From NCBI GenBank assembly GCA_934757155.1, contig CAKVLI010000006.1:1-64000 (forward strand): a stretch of DNA of 64,000 nt. The letters run 5' to 3'. The translations under genes were made by a program, and so were the position numbers. Position 1 is the stretch's first letter; each line of letters begins with the position of its first letter. The stretch is from an uncultured Candidatus Melainabacteria bacterium. Its GTDB lineage: Bacteria; Cyanobacteriota; Vampirovibrionia; Gastranaerophilales; Gastranaerophilaceae. The notes beneath the pieces are model-generated. The model was given only the letters and a program-made list of their open reading frames with translations. It ran no database searches and was not told where the DNA came from. Shown piece by piece: positions 35,690 through 44,577 of this stretch.

Positions 35690-36445
35690 ATGCTAAAAAT
35701 CAATCCCAACTTTACAACCTATAATTCCCCAAGCTTCAAGTCCAATCAAAGGTTAGTTTTTGACAGCAAAGGCGTTTTGCATCATCAAAACTCCACCGTA
35801 TTTTTTAGAAAAGACTTGAATTGGAAGCAGTTTGTCAGGTTTCTTAATAACAGATTTAAAGATGTAGACAAAGTCAATCTTTTTGCAACCGCCTGTTCTG
35901 ACGGCTCAGAACCTTGGTCTTTAGCCGTCATGTTAAAGGAACAATTCGGAGATGAAGCCGATAAATTTTTCCCGATTATGGCATCTGACTTTGATCCTGA
36001 AATCATTCAACGAGCCCAAAATGCCCCTTGTACAATTAGTTCAGAGGATTCCAGATTGCTCAAATTATACACTCAGGGGAATTTTGATAAATATTTTGAA
36101 CACGTAAAACCATCCTACTTAGACTTAGACTTTTCAGTTATGAAAGGAGCTGTTCGCCCAACCCCTTATATGAACTCATTAGTAAACTTCAAAGTCTCGG
36201 ATATAACAAAAGAAATTGAAAATATCCCGCCCGAAAATTCTGTCGTTCTCTGCAGAAACTGTTGGAGATATTTTTCTGTTCCGAAAAGGCAGGAAGTTGC
36301 AAAAGCTCTTTCAAATCAACTCGGGGAGAGTTCTCTCGTTGTTGTGGGAGAGTTGGAATATGCCTTAAATCACGATGGAATTTTGCGAGATAACGGTTTC
36401 AGACAAACCGCACTACATAATGTTTTCGAAAAAGACAAATTTTAA
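35690..36445 (+). CDS. CheR-like methyltransferase with N-terminal tag, copy 2
   Basis: 251 aa, same length and motifs as the gene 829 nt upstream (ATACSDGSEPWSLAVML, ASDFDPEIIQRAQ, VVLCRNCWRYFS). Differences cluster in the C-terminal third (WKQFVRFLNNR, ELEYALNHDGILRDNG). Its 3' end overlaps the converging membrane-protein gene by 4 nt. Both copies are intact, so both may function. Confidence 0.7.
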   Translation: MLKINPNFTTYNSPSFKSNQRLVFDSKGVLHHQNSTVFFRKDLNWKQFVRFLNNRFKDVDKVNLFATACSDGSEPWSLAVMLKEQFGDEADKFFPIMASDFDPEIIQRAQNAPCTISSEDSRLLKLYTQGNFDKYFEHVKPSYLDLDFSVMKGAVRPTPYMNSLVNFKVSDITKEIENIPPENSVVLCRNCWRYFSVPKRQEVAKALSNQLGESSLVVVGELEYALNHDGILRDNGFRQTALHNVFEKDKF

Positions 36446-37269
36446 ACCCTTGTGTCGAAATTTTGTCCCAATTGCGAACGAACAAAATTATTGTAATAGT
36501 AATAAAAAATTCCAATCGCAAAGATAACAAGGCAATAAAAATTAGTTAATGTTACAACAAAATTCATTATCATATTACCGACCGAAAGTGCCGCCAATAT
36601 TGACAACACGAAATTTACAACAAAAACAAGAAGATAAATTCCGAGCGTTACAAAAAATTTTCTGCCAAAAATATCTTTAATAGAAATCCAGAACGCTTTC
36701 AGCGGGTTTTTATCTTTGAAAAACATTGCAGGTAAATATAGAATTAAGAGGAAGTATGCAATCGCCATAACTCCCAGTAATAATAAGTTCCAATGATTAA
36801 GCTGTGCTAATTGTTCCGCACTGAGTGAAGCCAAAAATTCCTTCAATGCCTCTGCGTTTTGAATAGCTTTTGATAAGCTTTCGCCTGAAATTTCGGGATC
36901 CCCGATTAATTTGAGTCCGACTCCGTAAGCCGCAGTCAGAGCAATAGCCATAAATATAAATGAATTTACAATCAAACCTAAAGCGGAAAGGAAGTATTCC
37001 CCAACACCGGACGGAAATTCTTTCAACAAGGAGTTTGGATCTTCTTCCGGTGGAGATACAATTGCGCATTTAACCATATTAAACCAGCCTGCCACAAATG
37101 CTCCACTCATAAGAAGCAGTAACACTATCGCGATTAGAATATTCAACAACTTGCCATTCAAAGAAACTGATAAATAAACACTTGAAATCAGTGAAAATAG
37201 TATCAAAGGTGTTGCAAGCACTATATATTTATTTGAAAGTTTAAAAATAGCTTTAAAACTGTTATGCAT
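36442..37269 (-). CDS. Polytopic membrane protein
   Basis: 275 aa with about six hydrophobic helices (YIVLATPLILFSLISSVYL, LLNILIAIVLLLLMSGAFVAG, NSFIFMAIALTAAYG, LLLLGVMAIAYFLLILYLP, FVTLGIYLLVFVVNFVL, LVIFAIGIFYYYY). The middle AMFFKDKNPLKAFWISIKDIFG resembles the short motif in DUF4013/DUF975-like proteins. Transport or envelope role is unknown. It lies 12 nt downstream of the CpaE-like gene. Confidence 0.6.
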   Translation of the reverse strand: MHNSFKAIFKLSNKYIVLATPLILFSLISSVYLSVSLNGKLLNILIAIVLLLLMSGAFVAGWFNMVKCAIVSPPEEDPNSLLKEFPSGVGEYFLSALGLIVNSFIFMAIALTAAYGVGLKLIGDPEISGESLSKAIQNAEALKEFLASLSAEQLAQLNHWNLLLLGVMAIAYFLLILYLPAMFFKDKNPLKAFWISIKDIFGRKFFVTLGIYLLVFVVNFVLSILAALSVGNMIMNFVVTLTNFYCLVIFAIGIFYYYYNNFVRSQLGQNFDTRV

Positions 37270-37281
37270 TTTCTCTCCTGT

Positions 37282-38433
37282 TTAAATTCTGTATTTCAAA
37301 ACTGCCGTTTCTGCCATATCATCTGCAATTTTTCCGGCAAAATCTCTAAAACTGTTTGCTATATTGGAATTTGTACTGACTTCAGAAACCGTTACACCTT
37401 TGTTTATAGCTTCCATAATAGAGAAATAATTGTTCGGTATTTTCCAATATACTTTTTCCCCCAAAGTCGTTTCAATGTCCTCTAATTTTATCTCGTCGTT
37501 TTCCATATAACGATTTAAAACTACTTTAACTTTATCTTGCGGATAACGTCTGGATTTGAATAAATTCAGACATCTTTGTGCATTTCTGATTGCAGGAATA
37601 TTAACAATAGTTGTAAACAATATTAAATCTGAAATATCAAGAATTTTCAAGCTGTTTTCATCAATATTTGAAGACAAATCAACCACAATGAACGGAAATA
37701 CTTTTTTCAAAGCCGAGAACAATTTTTCAATCTTTTGTGGAGTAATGCACTCAGACTGTTCAATATAATTCGGGTCTGAAAGCACATATAAATTGGTACT
37801 TTTATACTGTTCAAAAGCCTTAATCAGAGCGTCTTCTTTTTTATCCATAAGATTATTTATGACATAACTTACGTCAAAAGTCGGATTAAGATTTAAGAAA
37901 GTAGACACGTCGCCTAATTGCAAATTCAAATCCACAAGCGCAGTTTTATCTCCGGTTGTTCTTGCAATCTCTGCCGCTAAATTAACCGCCACTGTAGTTT
38001 TTCCGATACCACCTTTGTTTGAATATACAGCTATAATTTTTGAAGCAGATTCTTCTTCCGGTTCAATTTTTTGCAGCAAGGTCAAAACTCTTTTTAAATC
38101 ATCTTTAATCAAAGGTTTGGGCAAAAATTCCTTTGCTCCTAATCTCATAGCCTTCACAATATTATCTGTAGAATAATCAGTTGAAGTAATCACTATTTGG
38201 GGAGTATAGAGCTTAATGTTCTCAACAATTCCTTGTGTTTCAAGATCCTGATTGTCCGGAATATCAATAAAAACAACAGCTTGATTTCCCAGACTCTTGA
38301 TGTATTCATAGCCTTGATTGTAGTCATCATAGAACTTTATATCTTCGACTCCCAAATCCTTTAAGTAAGAGCCCATAACCTCTTGTGAATTAGGATTCTT
38401 TTCAAGCACTATAACAGAAGGAAATTTCTCCAT
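37282..38433 (-). CDS. CpaE-like receiver-ParA/MinD ATPase
   Basis: 383 aa from ATG 38433 (GGAGAGG upstream). Residues about 1-120 form a receiver-like domain: VVFIDIPD holds a candidate phospho-Asp, GAKEFLPKPL the conserved Lys. Residues about 130-380 form a ParA/MinD ATPase: VYSNKGGIGKTTVAVNLA (deviant Walker A), VDLNLQLGDVSTFLN, FIVVDLSS. CpaE proteins position Flp/type IV pilus machines at the pole. It is transcribed after the HCP-like gene. Confidence 0.8.
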   Translation of the reverse strand: MEKFPSVIVLEKNPNSQEVMGSYLKDLGVEDIKFYDDYNQGYEYIKSLGNQAVVFIDIPDNQDLETQGIVENIKLYTPQIVITSTDYSTDNIVKAMRLGAKEFLPKPLIKDDLKRVLTLLQKIEPEEESASKIIAVYSNKGGIGKTTVAVNLAAEIARTTGDKTALVDLNLQLGDVSTFLNLNPTFDVSYVINNLMDKKEDALIKAFEQYKSTNLYVLSDPNYIEQSECITPQKIEKLFSALKKVFPFIVVDLSSNIDENSLKILDISDLILFTTIVNIPAIRNAQRCLNLFKSRRYPQDKVKVVLNRYMENDEIKLEDIETTLGEKVYWKIPNNYFSIMEAINKGVTVSEVSTNSNIANSFRDFAGKIADDMAETAVLKYRI

Positions 38434-38480
38434 AAGCACCTCTCCAACCTAATATACAACAAATTGCTCTCAGACACAAT

Positions 38481-40058
38481 CTATTTATCAGAAAAAATCA
38501 TCTCCAAATCTTTTTTCGCCGAAGTTATTCCGTTAATCGAAAACTCTGTTTGCAAAGTGTTCATCAAAGAAGGGTTTAAAATAATCGGAGTACATTTTCC
38601 GACAAAAACCTTCGTGCTTGAATTCTCAGAGAAATACACCATTTGCGAAATCGAATTTCTATCACATTTTGGAACAAATACAGCCATTCCCAACCCACGT
38701 TTTTTAATTTCATCATAGACACGCATTATGGCATAATTGTCATAACAAGCATTTATATGAATAAAATCATCACATTTAAAATTGTAAGAAAACGAAACAA
38801 CTAACACATTTTTAGGCAGCAATTTGATAAGTTTATCAAAATAAGCCTGCTGCTCTAAAGAATACCCTTCAAGCCCTATCAGAAAGACTTTCTCATATTT
38901 GCCCGAATTTAATTTTTCTTCAAGCAAATTTTTAACATCATCGTGATTATAGCCTATTACAACACTTTCGCACTGTTTTCCGGTTTTGAAGCCTTTAGCT
39001 TTTTGGGCAGAAGTTATGACTTCGGAAAAGTCATCATTTTCAATTCTGATAACGCCCTTCGGACAAGCATAATCCGTTGTAAAAAGTCGTCCGCGATAGA
39101 GGTTTTCAATATTATGCAAAGAATGCTTCGTTAAAATTATCGGTCCCGGAAAAGTCGCAAAATCTAACAAACAGTTCTCAACACCTTGCCCGTATTGACC
39201 TTTGAGATGTTCATAATCTAAAAACTTGGGAAAAGTATGCGCCACCATCATATCGTCATGTGTATAAACATCGATATCAGTACCTTTGAGCACTTCAAGA
39301 ATTGTTTCTAACTCTCGAATATTCGAGCCTACGACAAGCAGGGCTTTTGAAGGCACTGTCGTATAAGAAACCTCTGCCACATCTTGTTTTCCATATCTTT
39401 CTTCCTGAGAAGAATGAACTAAAGTCATAATCTCGTTATCCACTTTCGCAGCATTATAAATTTCTGTTTTCAACTGCGAAACATCCTGTTCTTCAAGATT
39501 GATGAGGTGAAGAAGTTTTAATATCGTAAGGAACCCTTCGTCATAAGTTTTTCCGAAACTTTCCAAATCAAGAAGATTAATACTAATGCTTTTAGCAATC
39601 ACAAGCATAATATTATAAAAATCTCTCGTCTTTGCGGGAATTTTCGCTATCATAGCCTGAATTTTTCTCTCTCCAAACTTTATCGCACTGATAATATCAT
39701 TCGTTTGCGTAAAAAGTTCTAAAGATTCCAAACTTTCATCTTTAAAATCCTTCTCCTCAAAAATTTCATTGTATCTGTCAATTATCTGAGGCAGCTTTTC
39801 TTTAAAAGTCGACACGGTGGAAACAAAGCTTTCTTCCGTGAATTCCGGATTAGAAACAGCAATTGTTATTATGTTCAGAATGAATTCTTCCGCGTCTTTG
39901 TCCCTCTCACCTTTTTCTAAAAGGTACATAGCATATTTCCCGATAAGTTTGAGATACAAAAGTAAAACTCTTTGCAAGGCGGAGGTTCGCGGATTTATCG
40001 AACAAATTCCGTGCGAAGAGCAACTGTCATACTGAAAATCTTCTGATGAATTAACCAT
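38481..40058 (-). CDS. Hybrid-cluster-protein (Hcp) homologue lacking most metal ligands
   Basis: 525 aa. The N terminus SCSSHGICSINPRTSALQ and the middle DVYTHDDMMVAHTFPKF, LKGQYGQGVENCLLDFATFPG and RGRLFTTDYACPKGVI follow Hcp/prismane proteins. By-eye alignment to known ligands: the four N-terminal Cys are reduced to Cys13 and Cys19; the hybrid-cluster His (GHD) is Ser (GSN), Glu (GEM) is Asp (DDM), the NC Cys is Ser (HS), and the GGCDG and CGKYR Cys and the EQKA Glu are gone. Only the GQCND Cys seems kept (NACYDN). It is unlikely to be a hydroxylamine or NO reductase. It has a leaderless start. Confidence 0.7.
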   Translation of the reverse strand: MVNSSEDFQYDSCSSHGICSINPRTSALQRVLLLYLKLIGKYAMYLLEKGERDKDAEEFILNIITIAVSNPEFTEESFVSTVSTFKEKLPQIIDRYNEIFEEKDFKDESLESLELFTQTNDIISAIKFGERKIQAMIAKIPAKTRDFYNIMLVIAKSISINLLDLESFGKTYDEGFLTILKLLHLINLEEQDVSQLKTEIYNAAKVDNEIMTLVHSSQEERYGKQDVAEVSYTTVPSKALLVVGSNIRELETILEVLKGTDIDVYTHDDMMVAHTFPKFLDYEHLKGQYGQGVENCLLDFATFPGPIILTKHSLHNIENLYRGRLFTTDYACPKGVIRIENDDFSEVITSAQKAKGFKTGKQCESVVIGYNHDDVKNLLEEKLNSGKYEKVFLIGLEGYSLEQQAYFDKLIKLLPKNVLVVSFSYNFKCDDFIHINACYDNYAIMRVYDEIKKRGLGMAVFVPKCDRNSISQMVYFSENSSTKVFVGKCTPIILNPSLMNTLQTEFSINGITSAKKDLEMIFSDK

Positions 40059-40064
40059 AAGAAT

Positions 40065-40092
40065 ATGATACGACTCTCCAAAGACTTTTCAA
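40065..40092 (-). promoter_or_regulatory. Promoter of the Hcp-like gene
   Basis: On the minus strand TTGAAA (40092-40087), a 16-nt spacer and TATCAT (40070-40065) stand 6 nt before ATG 40058, with no ribosome site. Confidence 0.55.
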
Positions 40093-40142
40093 TTACCGCC
40101 AAGGCTATTTTATGGTATAATTTTTCAACAAGGGGGATTAAT

Positions 40143-40973
40143 ATGTTCAGTACAGATATTATTTATGAAGTCGTTACTTTTTCAATAGGGGACACCAAAT
40201 CAGGCACAAAAATGGGCAAACTCCAGCTCAAAGACCCGAAAACAGGCGAATTTCTGAACTGCATCCTCTGGGAAGAAGCCTTAAACAGAATAGATTCCAA
40301 ACTTTTCCGCTGCGGAAACGAGTTGAGAATTGTATCCGGCTCCTTCAACGAAAAATTCAACAACTGCCTTGTTAACTCACTTGAGCTTATAAAAGAGGCT
40401 AAAACAGGCTTGGATGAAAGCGAGCGTAAAGAAGTCTATGCCCGATTGCAAGAATATATCGCTAAAATCAAGGATGACAAGTTGAGAGAATTTGTTTCCA
40501 AAATTTATGACGAAAATAAAGAAAAATTATTGGTTGCTCCGGGCGCAAAAATGATGCATCACAACTACATCGGCGGTTTAATTGTGCACACATTGGAATG
40601 CTTGGATTACGCAGAAGTCAATATGAACGCATTTTTCCAAAAAGTTAACCGCGATGAAGTATACGCAGCAGCCCTCTTGCACGATATCGGAAAGATTTTT
40701 GAATACACAATTAATCTTGAATCCGGTTTGATTAATTATGACGAAAACTTCCGCAAAGAATGGATTTCACACTCACAATACGGATTTTCTATCTGTATGA
40801 ACGCAGGTTTCAAACGCGTTGCAAAAATGATTGCAGCCCACCACGCGCGCACAGAATGGGGCGCTATTGTGGATTTGAGCGAAAAAGATTTAGAACCGAT
40901 TTTATACCTGATTCACCACATTGACGACTTGTCCGCCAAATACGGAAAAACAAGCGTTTCAATGCTAAATTAG
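40143..40973 (+). CDS. YhaM-like OB/HD-domain 3'-5' exoribonuclease
   Basis: 276 aa from ATG 40143 (AGGGGG upstream). An N-terminal OB-like domain (residues about 1-80: SGTKMGKLQLKDPKTGEFLNCILW) is followed by an HD domain with HHNYIGGLIVHTLECLDYA, ALLHDIGKIFEY and AAHHARTEWGAI metal ligands. This matches the YhaM/CBF1 family that degrades RNA and DNA. No membrane segment. A TATAAT box precedes it. Confidence 0.8.
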   Translation: MFSTDIIYEVVTFSIGDTKSGTKMGKLQLKDPKTGEFLNCILWEEALNRIDSKLFRCGNELRIVSGSFNEKFNNCLVNSLELIKEAKTGLDESERKEVYARLQEYIAKIKDDKLREFVSKIYDENKEKLLVAPGAKMMHHNYIGGLIVHTLECLDYAEVNMNAFFQKVNRDEVYAAALLHDIGKIFEYTINLESGLINYDENFRKEWISHSQYGFSICMNAGFKRVAKMIAAHHARTEWGAIVDLSEKDLEPILYLIHHIDDLSAKYGKTSVSMLN

Positions 40974-41031
40974 CGAACGTATTATCAAAATCCTCCTACC
41001 ATGCACCTCAAAAATGTGCTATAATTAGCCC

Positions 41032-42915
41032 ATGAATATTAACCCGATTAACAGATTAAATAAGATAACTATGCGTGGCGGAGCAAATAATTCGGATAAG
41101 ACCGATTTCTCTCCGAACGGCGAAAAACTAATGAAGGAGCTTGATAAGATGAGTATGATTAACAATGTGAATATTTCTTCAAAAGATTATGAACTAAATC
41201 TTTCAAAAGAAGAGCTTGAAAAAAGAACCCACAAGGATTATTTGACTACAAAAAAAATGTTGGCAGTGGATGCTCCTGAGTATCTTGCCCTTTCAGAAGG
41301 GGACAAAGAAGCTCTCAAACACCTTGTAAGAGCAGCCGTTGTACTCGACAAAGTAAATATGCAGCTCGATAACCCAAATAACTTGCCTTTCAAGGAATAC
41401 TTGGAGCGCGAAATCGCAAAAGGCAACGAAAATGCAAAACTTTCGAAAATTCTTTTTGATGCGCAAAAAGGTGTTTGCTCTCTTGACCGCGAATCTAATA
41501 TGATTGAGCTTGCAAAAGGTGTAAAAATGCGCGCCGGAAAAGGAATTTATCCGCAAGATATGGAGAAAGAAGAATTCCACACAATAATTATTAAAATGCT
41601 CAAAGAGGGGAAAAAAGATGAAGTTGCCAAAATCCTTAACCAACGCTCTGTTGTTGAAAGAGATGGCGACGAATTAAAAGCAATTGATTATGTTGACAAG
41701 TTTAAAGAAGATTTTGAATATATGGCAGAAGAGCTTGAAAAAGCAGCAGAAACTTCTACAAACGCAGATTTTAACGAGTTCTTGAAATTGCAGGCAAAAG
41801 CTCTCGGAACCGCAGACCCGATGTTAGACGGTTATGCGGACAAAAAATGGGCGACTTTGCAGGACACACCGCTTGAATTCACGATTACAAGAGAAAACTA
41901 CTCAGATGAAATGACTGAAACCGTTGTTGAAAATCCTGAATTAAAAGCACTTTTGGATGAAGCAGGGATTGTTCCGGTTGCAAAAGATTTCTTGGGCGGA
42001 AGAGTCGGTATCATTAACAAAAAAGGTACTGACGCAATATTAAACGTAAAAAAATATCTCCCGTTAATGGCACAAAATATGCCGTTCAAAGATAAATACG
42101 TCCAAAATATTTCTCCTGACAAAGAGTCAAAACAAACAATGGTAGACGCGGATTTGGTAGCCGTAACAGGTGATGTCGGAGAGTTCCGCGCGGGCATAAC
42201 TCTTGCCGAAAACCTTCCGAACGACGATAAAGTTTCGGTTCAAAAACTGGACGGCGGAAGAAGAAATGTTTATCACAGACAAATTCGTCTTATTACATCA
42301 GAAGACGCTAAAGAGAAAATGCAAAAAAGACTGAATGCAATTCTCAATTCTGAATTACATAAATACTATAATGACGAAGCAGACCACTGGTTCACTGTAG
42401 GACACGAAAACGGACATTCACTCGGGCCAAAATTCGGCACAGAAGGTTTGGGCAAATATAAATCAATTATAGAAGAAAATAAGGCTGATATGGTTTCGCT
42501 TTCTATGCTCGACATATTAACTGAAGCCGGAATGTACACTCCGGAGCAGAGAGAGCAGATTATAGTAACTTATGCAGCTGATAATATGATGACTTCAAAA
42601 CCTACATTGTCTCAAGCTCACAGAGTTCGTTCAGTTATGCAAAACTACTTCTTCATAAAGGAAGGCGCAATCACAATTTCTCCGGAAGGAGTTTTGGATA
42701 TTAATATTGAAAAAATGGTTCCGACAGCTAGAAAAATGCTTGAAGAAATTATTCAAGTCCAGCTTTCAGGCGACTTTGACCGCGGAGAAAAATACGTAAA
42801 CGACTATTTCGTATGGACTCCTGAGATGGAAACAATGGCTCAAAACATACGAAAAGTTTCAAAAACTCTTAACGGAAAGGTTGAATCTCCGCTTGCAGAC
42901 GAACTTTTAAAATAA
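41032..42915 (+). CDS. M49-like (dipeptidyl-peptidase III family) metallopeptidase with N-terminal tag
   Basis: 627 aa. The leader NINPINRLNKITMRGG has the shared N-terminal pattern. The active site is GHENGHSLGPK (HExxH) with EENKADMVSL downstream, where M49-like peptidases place the third zinc ligand Glu. Most of the length matches DPP III-like proteins (about 550-700 aa). No classic signal peptide. Leaderless promoter: TGCTATAAT ends 6 nt before ATG. Substrate unknown; dipeptide release from peptides is the family activity. Confidence 0.7.
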   Translation: MNINPINRLNKITMRGGANNSDKTDFSPNGEKLMKELDKMSMINNVNISSKDYELNLSKEELEKRTHKDYLTTKKMLAVDAPEYLALSEGDKEALKHLVRAAVVLDKVNMQLDNPNNLPFKEYLEREIAKGNENAKLSKILFDAQKGVCSLDRESNMIELAKGVKMRAGKGIYPQDMEKEEFHTIIIKMLKEGKKDEVAKILNQRSVVERDGDELKAIDYVDKFKEDFEYMAEELEKAAETSTNADFNEFLKLQAKALGTADPMLDGYADKKWATLQDTPLEFTITRENYSDEMTETVVENPELKALLDEAGIVPVAKDFLGGRVGIINKKGTDAILNVKKYLPLMAQNMPFKDKYVQNISPDKESKQTMVDADLVAVTGDVGEFRAGITLAENLPNDDKVSVQKLDGGRRNVYHRQIRLITSEDAKEKMQKRLNAILNSELHKYYNDEADHWFTVGHENGHSLGPKFGTEGLGKYKSIIEENKADMVSLSMLDILTEAGMYTPEQREQIIVTYAADNMMTSKPTLSQAHRVRSVMQNYFFIKEGAITISPEGVLDINIEKMVPTARKMLEEIIQVQLSGDFDRGEKYVNDYFVWTPEMETMAQNIRKVSKTLNGKVESPLADELLK

Positions 42916-42981
42916 TTTGTGCAACTGTAGCAAAAAAATATCTTCACCTTTTTTAATCTAAATAAAAAGAAAGGTGAAGAT

Positions 42982-43380
42982 ATGCGTATACAACCAATTT
43001 CAAATACAGAAAACTTCAAAGGATTGTCACTCAAAAATACCACAAAGCCTTTGAAAATCGCAGCTGTAGCACTTCCGCTTGCGCTCGGAGCTCCCGCATG
43101 CCAGCAAAAAGACACCTTCAACCATGAAACATACAATGCAGATAAAGCTGCCATTACTAATGCGATTAAAGATGCAATAAATAAAAACGAAAATGATACT
43201 TTAGCAGTCAAACACCTTGAGAAACTTGATTCTGCATTTACAAACTATACTGAAGGCTACGAAAAAATTCAGGAAGACAATAAAAAAACTGAAAATAAAA
43301 TTTCTATCGGCAAAACGATTTTATATATCGCAACAATCCTTTTTCTCTTAAAATTAGCAATGAAAGAAGATGAAGAATAA
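42982..43380 (+). CDS. Small tagged membrane protein
   Basis: 132 aa. Starts RIQPISNTENFKGLSLKN, the clearest form of the shared leader. A hydrophobic segment (KIAAVALPLALGAPACQ) follows; its Cys is not in a good lipobox. Then come a helical charged middle and a C-terminal membrane helix (KTILYIATILFLLKLAM). The ribosome site AGAAAGGTGAAGAT overlaps the region before ATG. Function unknown. Confidence 0.6.
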   Translation: MRIQPISNTENFKGLSLKNTTKPLKIAAVALPLALGAPACQQKDTFNHETYNADKAAITNAIKDAINKNENDTLAVKHLEKLDSAFTNYTEGYEKIQEDNKKTENKISIGKTILYIATILFLLKLAMKEDEE

Positions 43381-43447
43381 AAAAAAGGACGTCTCCGCCC
43401 TTAAAATGGTAAGTATATAAAATTGTAGACTATTTTTTAATTAAAAT

Positions 43448-43475
43448 TCCGACTCTTCATCCGTGAGGAGTCGGA
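43448..43475 (-). terminator. Terminator of the flagellar flg operon
   Basis: TCCGACTC (43448-43455) pairs with GAGTCGGA (43468-43475); on the minus strand it is followed by ATTTTAATT. It can also serve the plus-strand gene ending at 43380. Confidence 0.7.
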
Positions 43476-43481
43476 TTTGTT

Positions 43482-44576
43482 TTAGTTCATATAATTCAAT
43501 AAGCTCATGTTCATAGCTGCAGCTGAAACCTGCATACTTGCTTGATATGCATACTGCGCATTTAACCACTGTGTAATTGCAGTAGGATAATCTACGTCAT
43601 TGATTTGAGATAAATATCCCGTCAAGTTTTCTGTACTTGTTTCAAGCGTAGACTCAGTCATTTCAAGCCTGTTTGCTACACCACCGAATTTTGTTTGTTC
43701 AGTTGTGATTGTGTTCAGCGAATTTGCGAACATGTCCAAAGTTGAATTCATTTCCTTATATCCTTCAACTTCGTCTCCATCCAGTACTTTTTGTATGGAA
43801 TTACTCAATTTCTTAAGCGCACCCATAACTCCTTCGCACTCTTCAACCGCGCCATCTTGTAATAAAACAACATCTCCATTGTATAAATTTCCATTTTCAT
43901 ACTTGTAAATGTCTTGCCCTTGACCATCGGTTGTTTTTATCACTCTTTTACCTGTGTTAGGATCTGTATATACACCTTCTCCGGGAGCGACTGCTGCTTT
44001 GTAATAACCAAAGACTTTATCACCCGTAGTATTAATTACTTCAAACACACCATCTGCAACTTCTGTTTGTCTGATGTAATCAGGATTATCATGCGGAGTA
44101 CCTTGATATACGATATCTCCATTGTCATCAATTCTGAAAGCCATAGTTTTGGTGTTTGCACCTGAGAAAATATAGTTGTCATTGTATTCAGTATTGGCCA
44201 AATCCACCATTGTCTTAATACTTTCATCAATCTCTGTCTTCAAAGCTTCAAGAGAATTGCGACCATACGTTTGTTGGTTTGCCTGAATAGCTTTGTTCCA
44301 AGCGGTTGACAAATAACCTGTTGCCAAGTCCATCAAATCATCTAACGCGCTTAATTCCTTTGATGCCATACCAACATTCGTTGCAAAGGTTTCGTTGTTA
44401 TTAAGCTGTCTGTTAGTATTGATAATATTAACAGAGGCAATCGGGTCATCTGTTATGCTTAAAATTTTTGAACCGGAAGTCAACTGAGATGTTAACCTGT
44501 TAAAATTATTCATATTGGTTCTCATATCAGCGATGAGTTGATTATATTTTGATGTAGTAGAAACTCTGTTAATCAT
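43482..44576 (-). CDS. flgL: Hook-filament junction protein FlgL
   Basis: 364 aa. N-terminal flagellin-like coil (INRVSTTSKYNQLIADMR, RLTSQLTSGSKILSITDDP) and matching C-terminal coil (NQLNGYLSQINDVD-type, AYQASMQVSAAAMNMSLLNYM). The middle is variable and Gly/Asp-rich. It joins hook to filament with FlgK, whose gene ends 1 nt upstream. Last gene of the operon. Confidence 0.9.
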   Translation of the reverse strand: MINRVSTTSKYNQLIADMRTNMNNFNRLTSQLTSGSKILSITDDPIASVNIINTNRQLNNNETFATNVGMASKELSALDDLMDLATGYLSTAWNKAIQANQQTYGRNSLEALKTEIDESIKTMVDLANTEYNDNYIFSGANTKTMAFRIDDNGDIVYQGTPHDNPDYIRQTEVADGVFEVINTTGDKVFGYYKAAVAPGEGVYTDPNTGKRVIKTTDGQGQDIYKYENGNLYNGDVVLLQDGAVEECEGVMGALKKLSNSIQKVLDGDEVEGYKEMNSTLDMFANSLNTITTEQTKFGGVANRLEMTESTLETSTENLTGYLSQINDVDYPTAITQWLNAQYAYQASMQVSAAAMNMSLLNYMN

Positions 44577-44577
44577 A

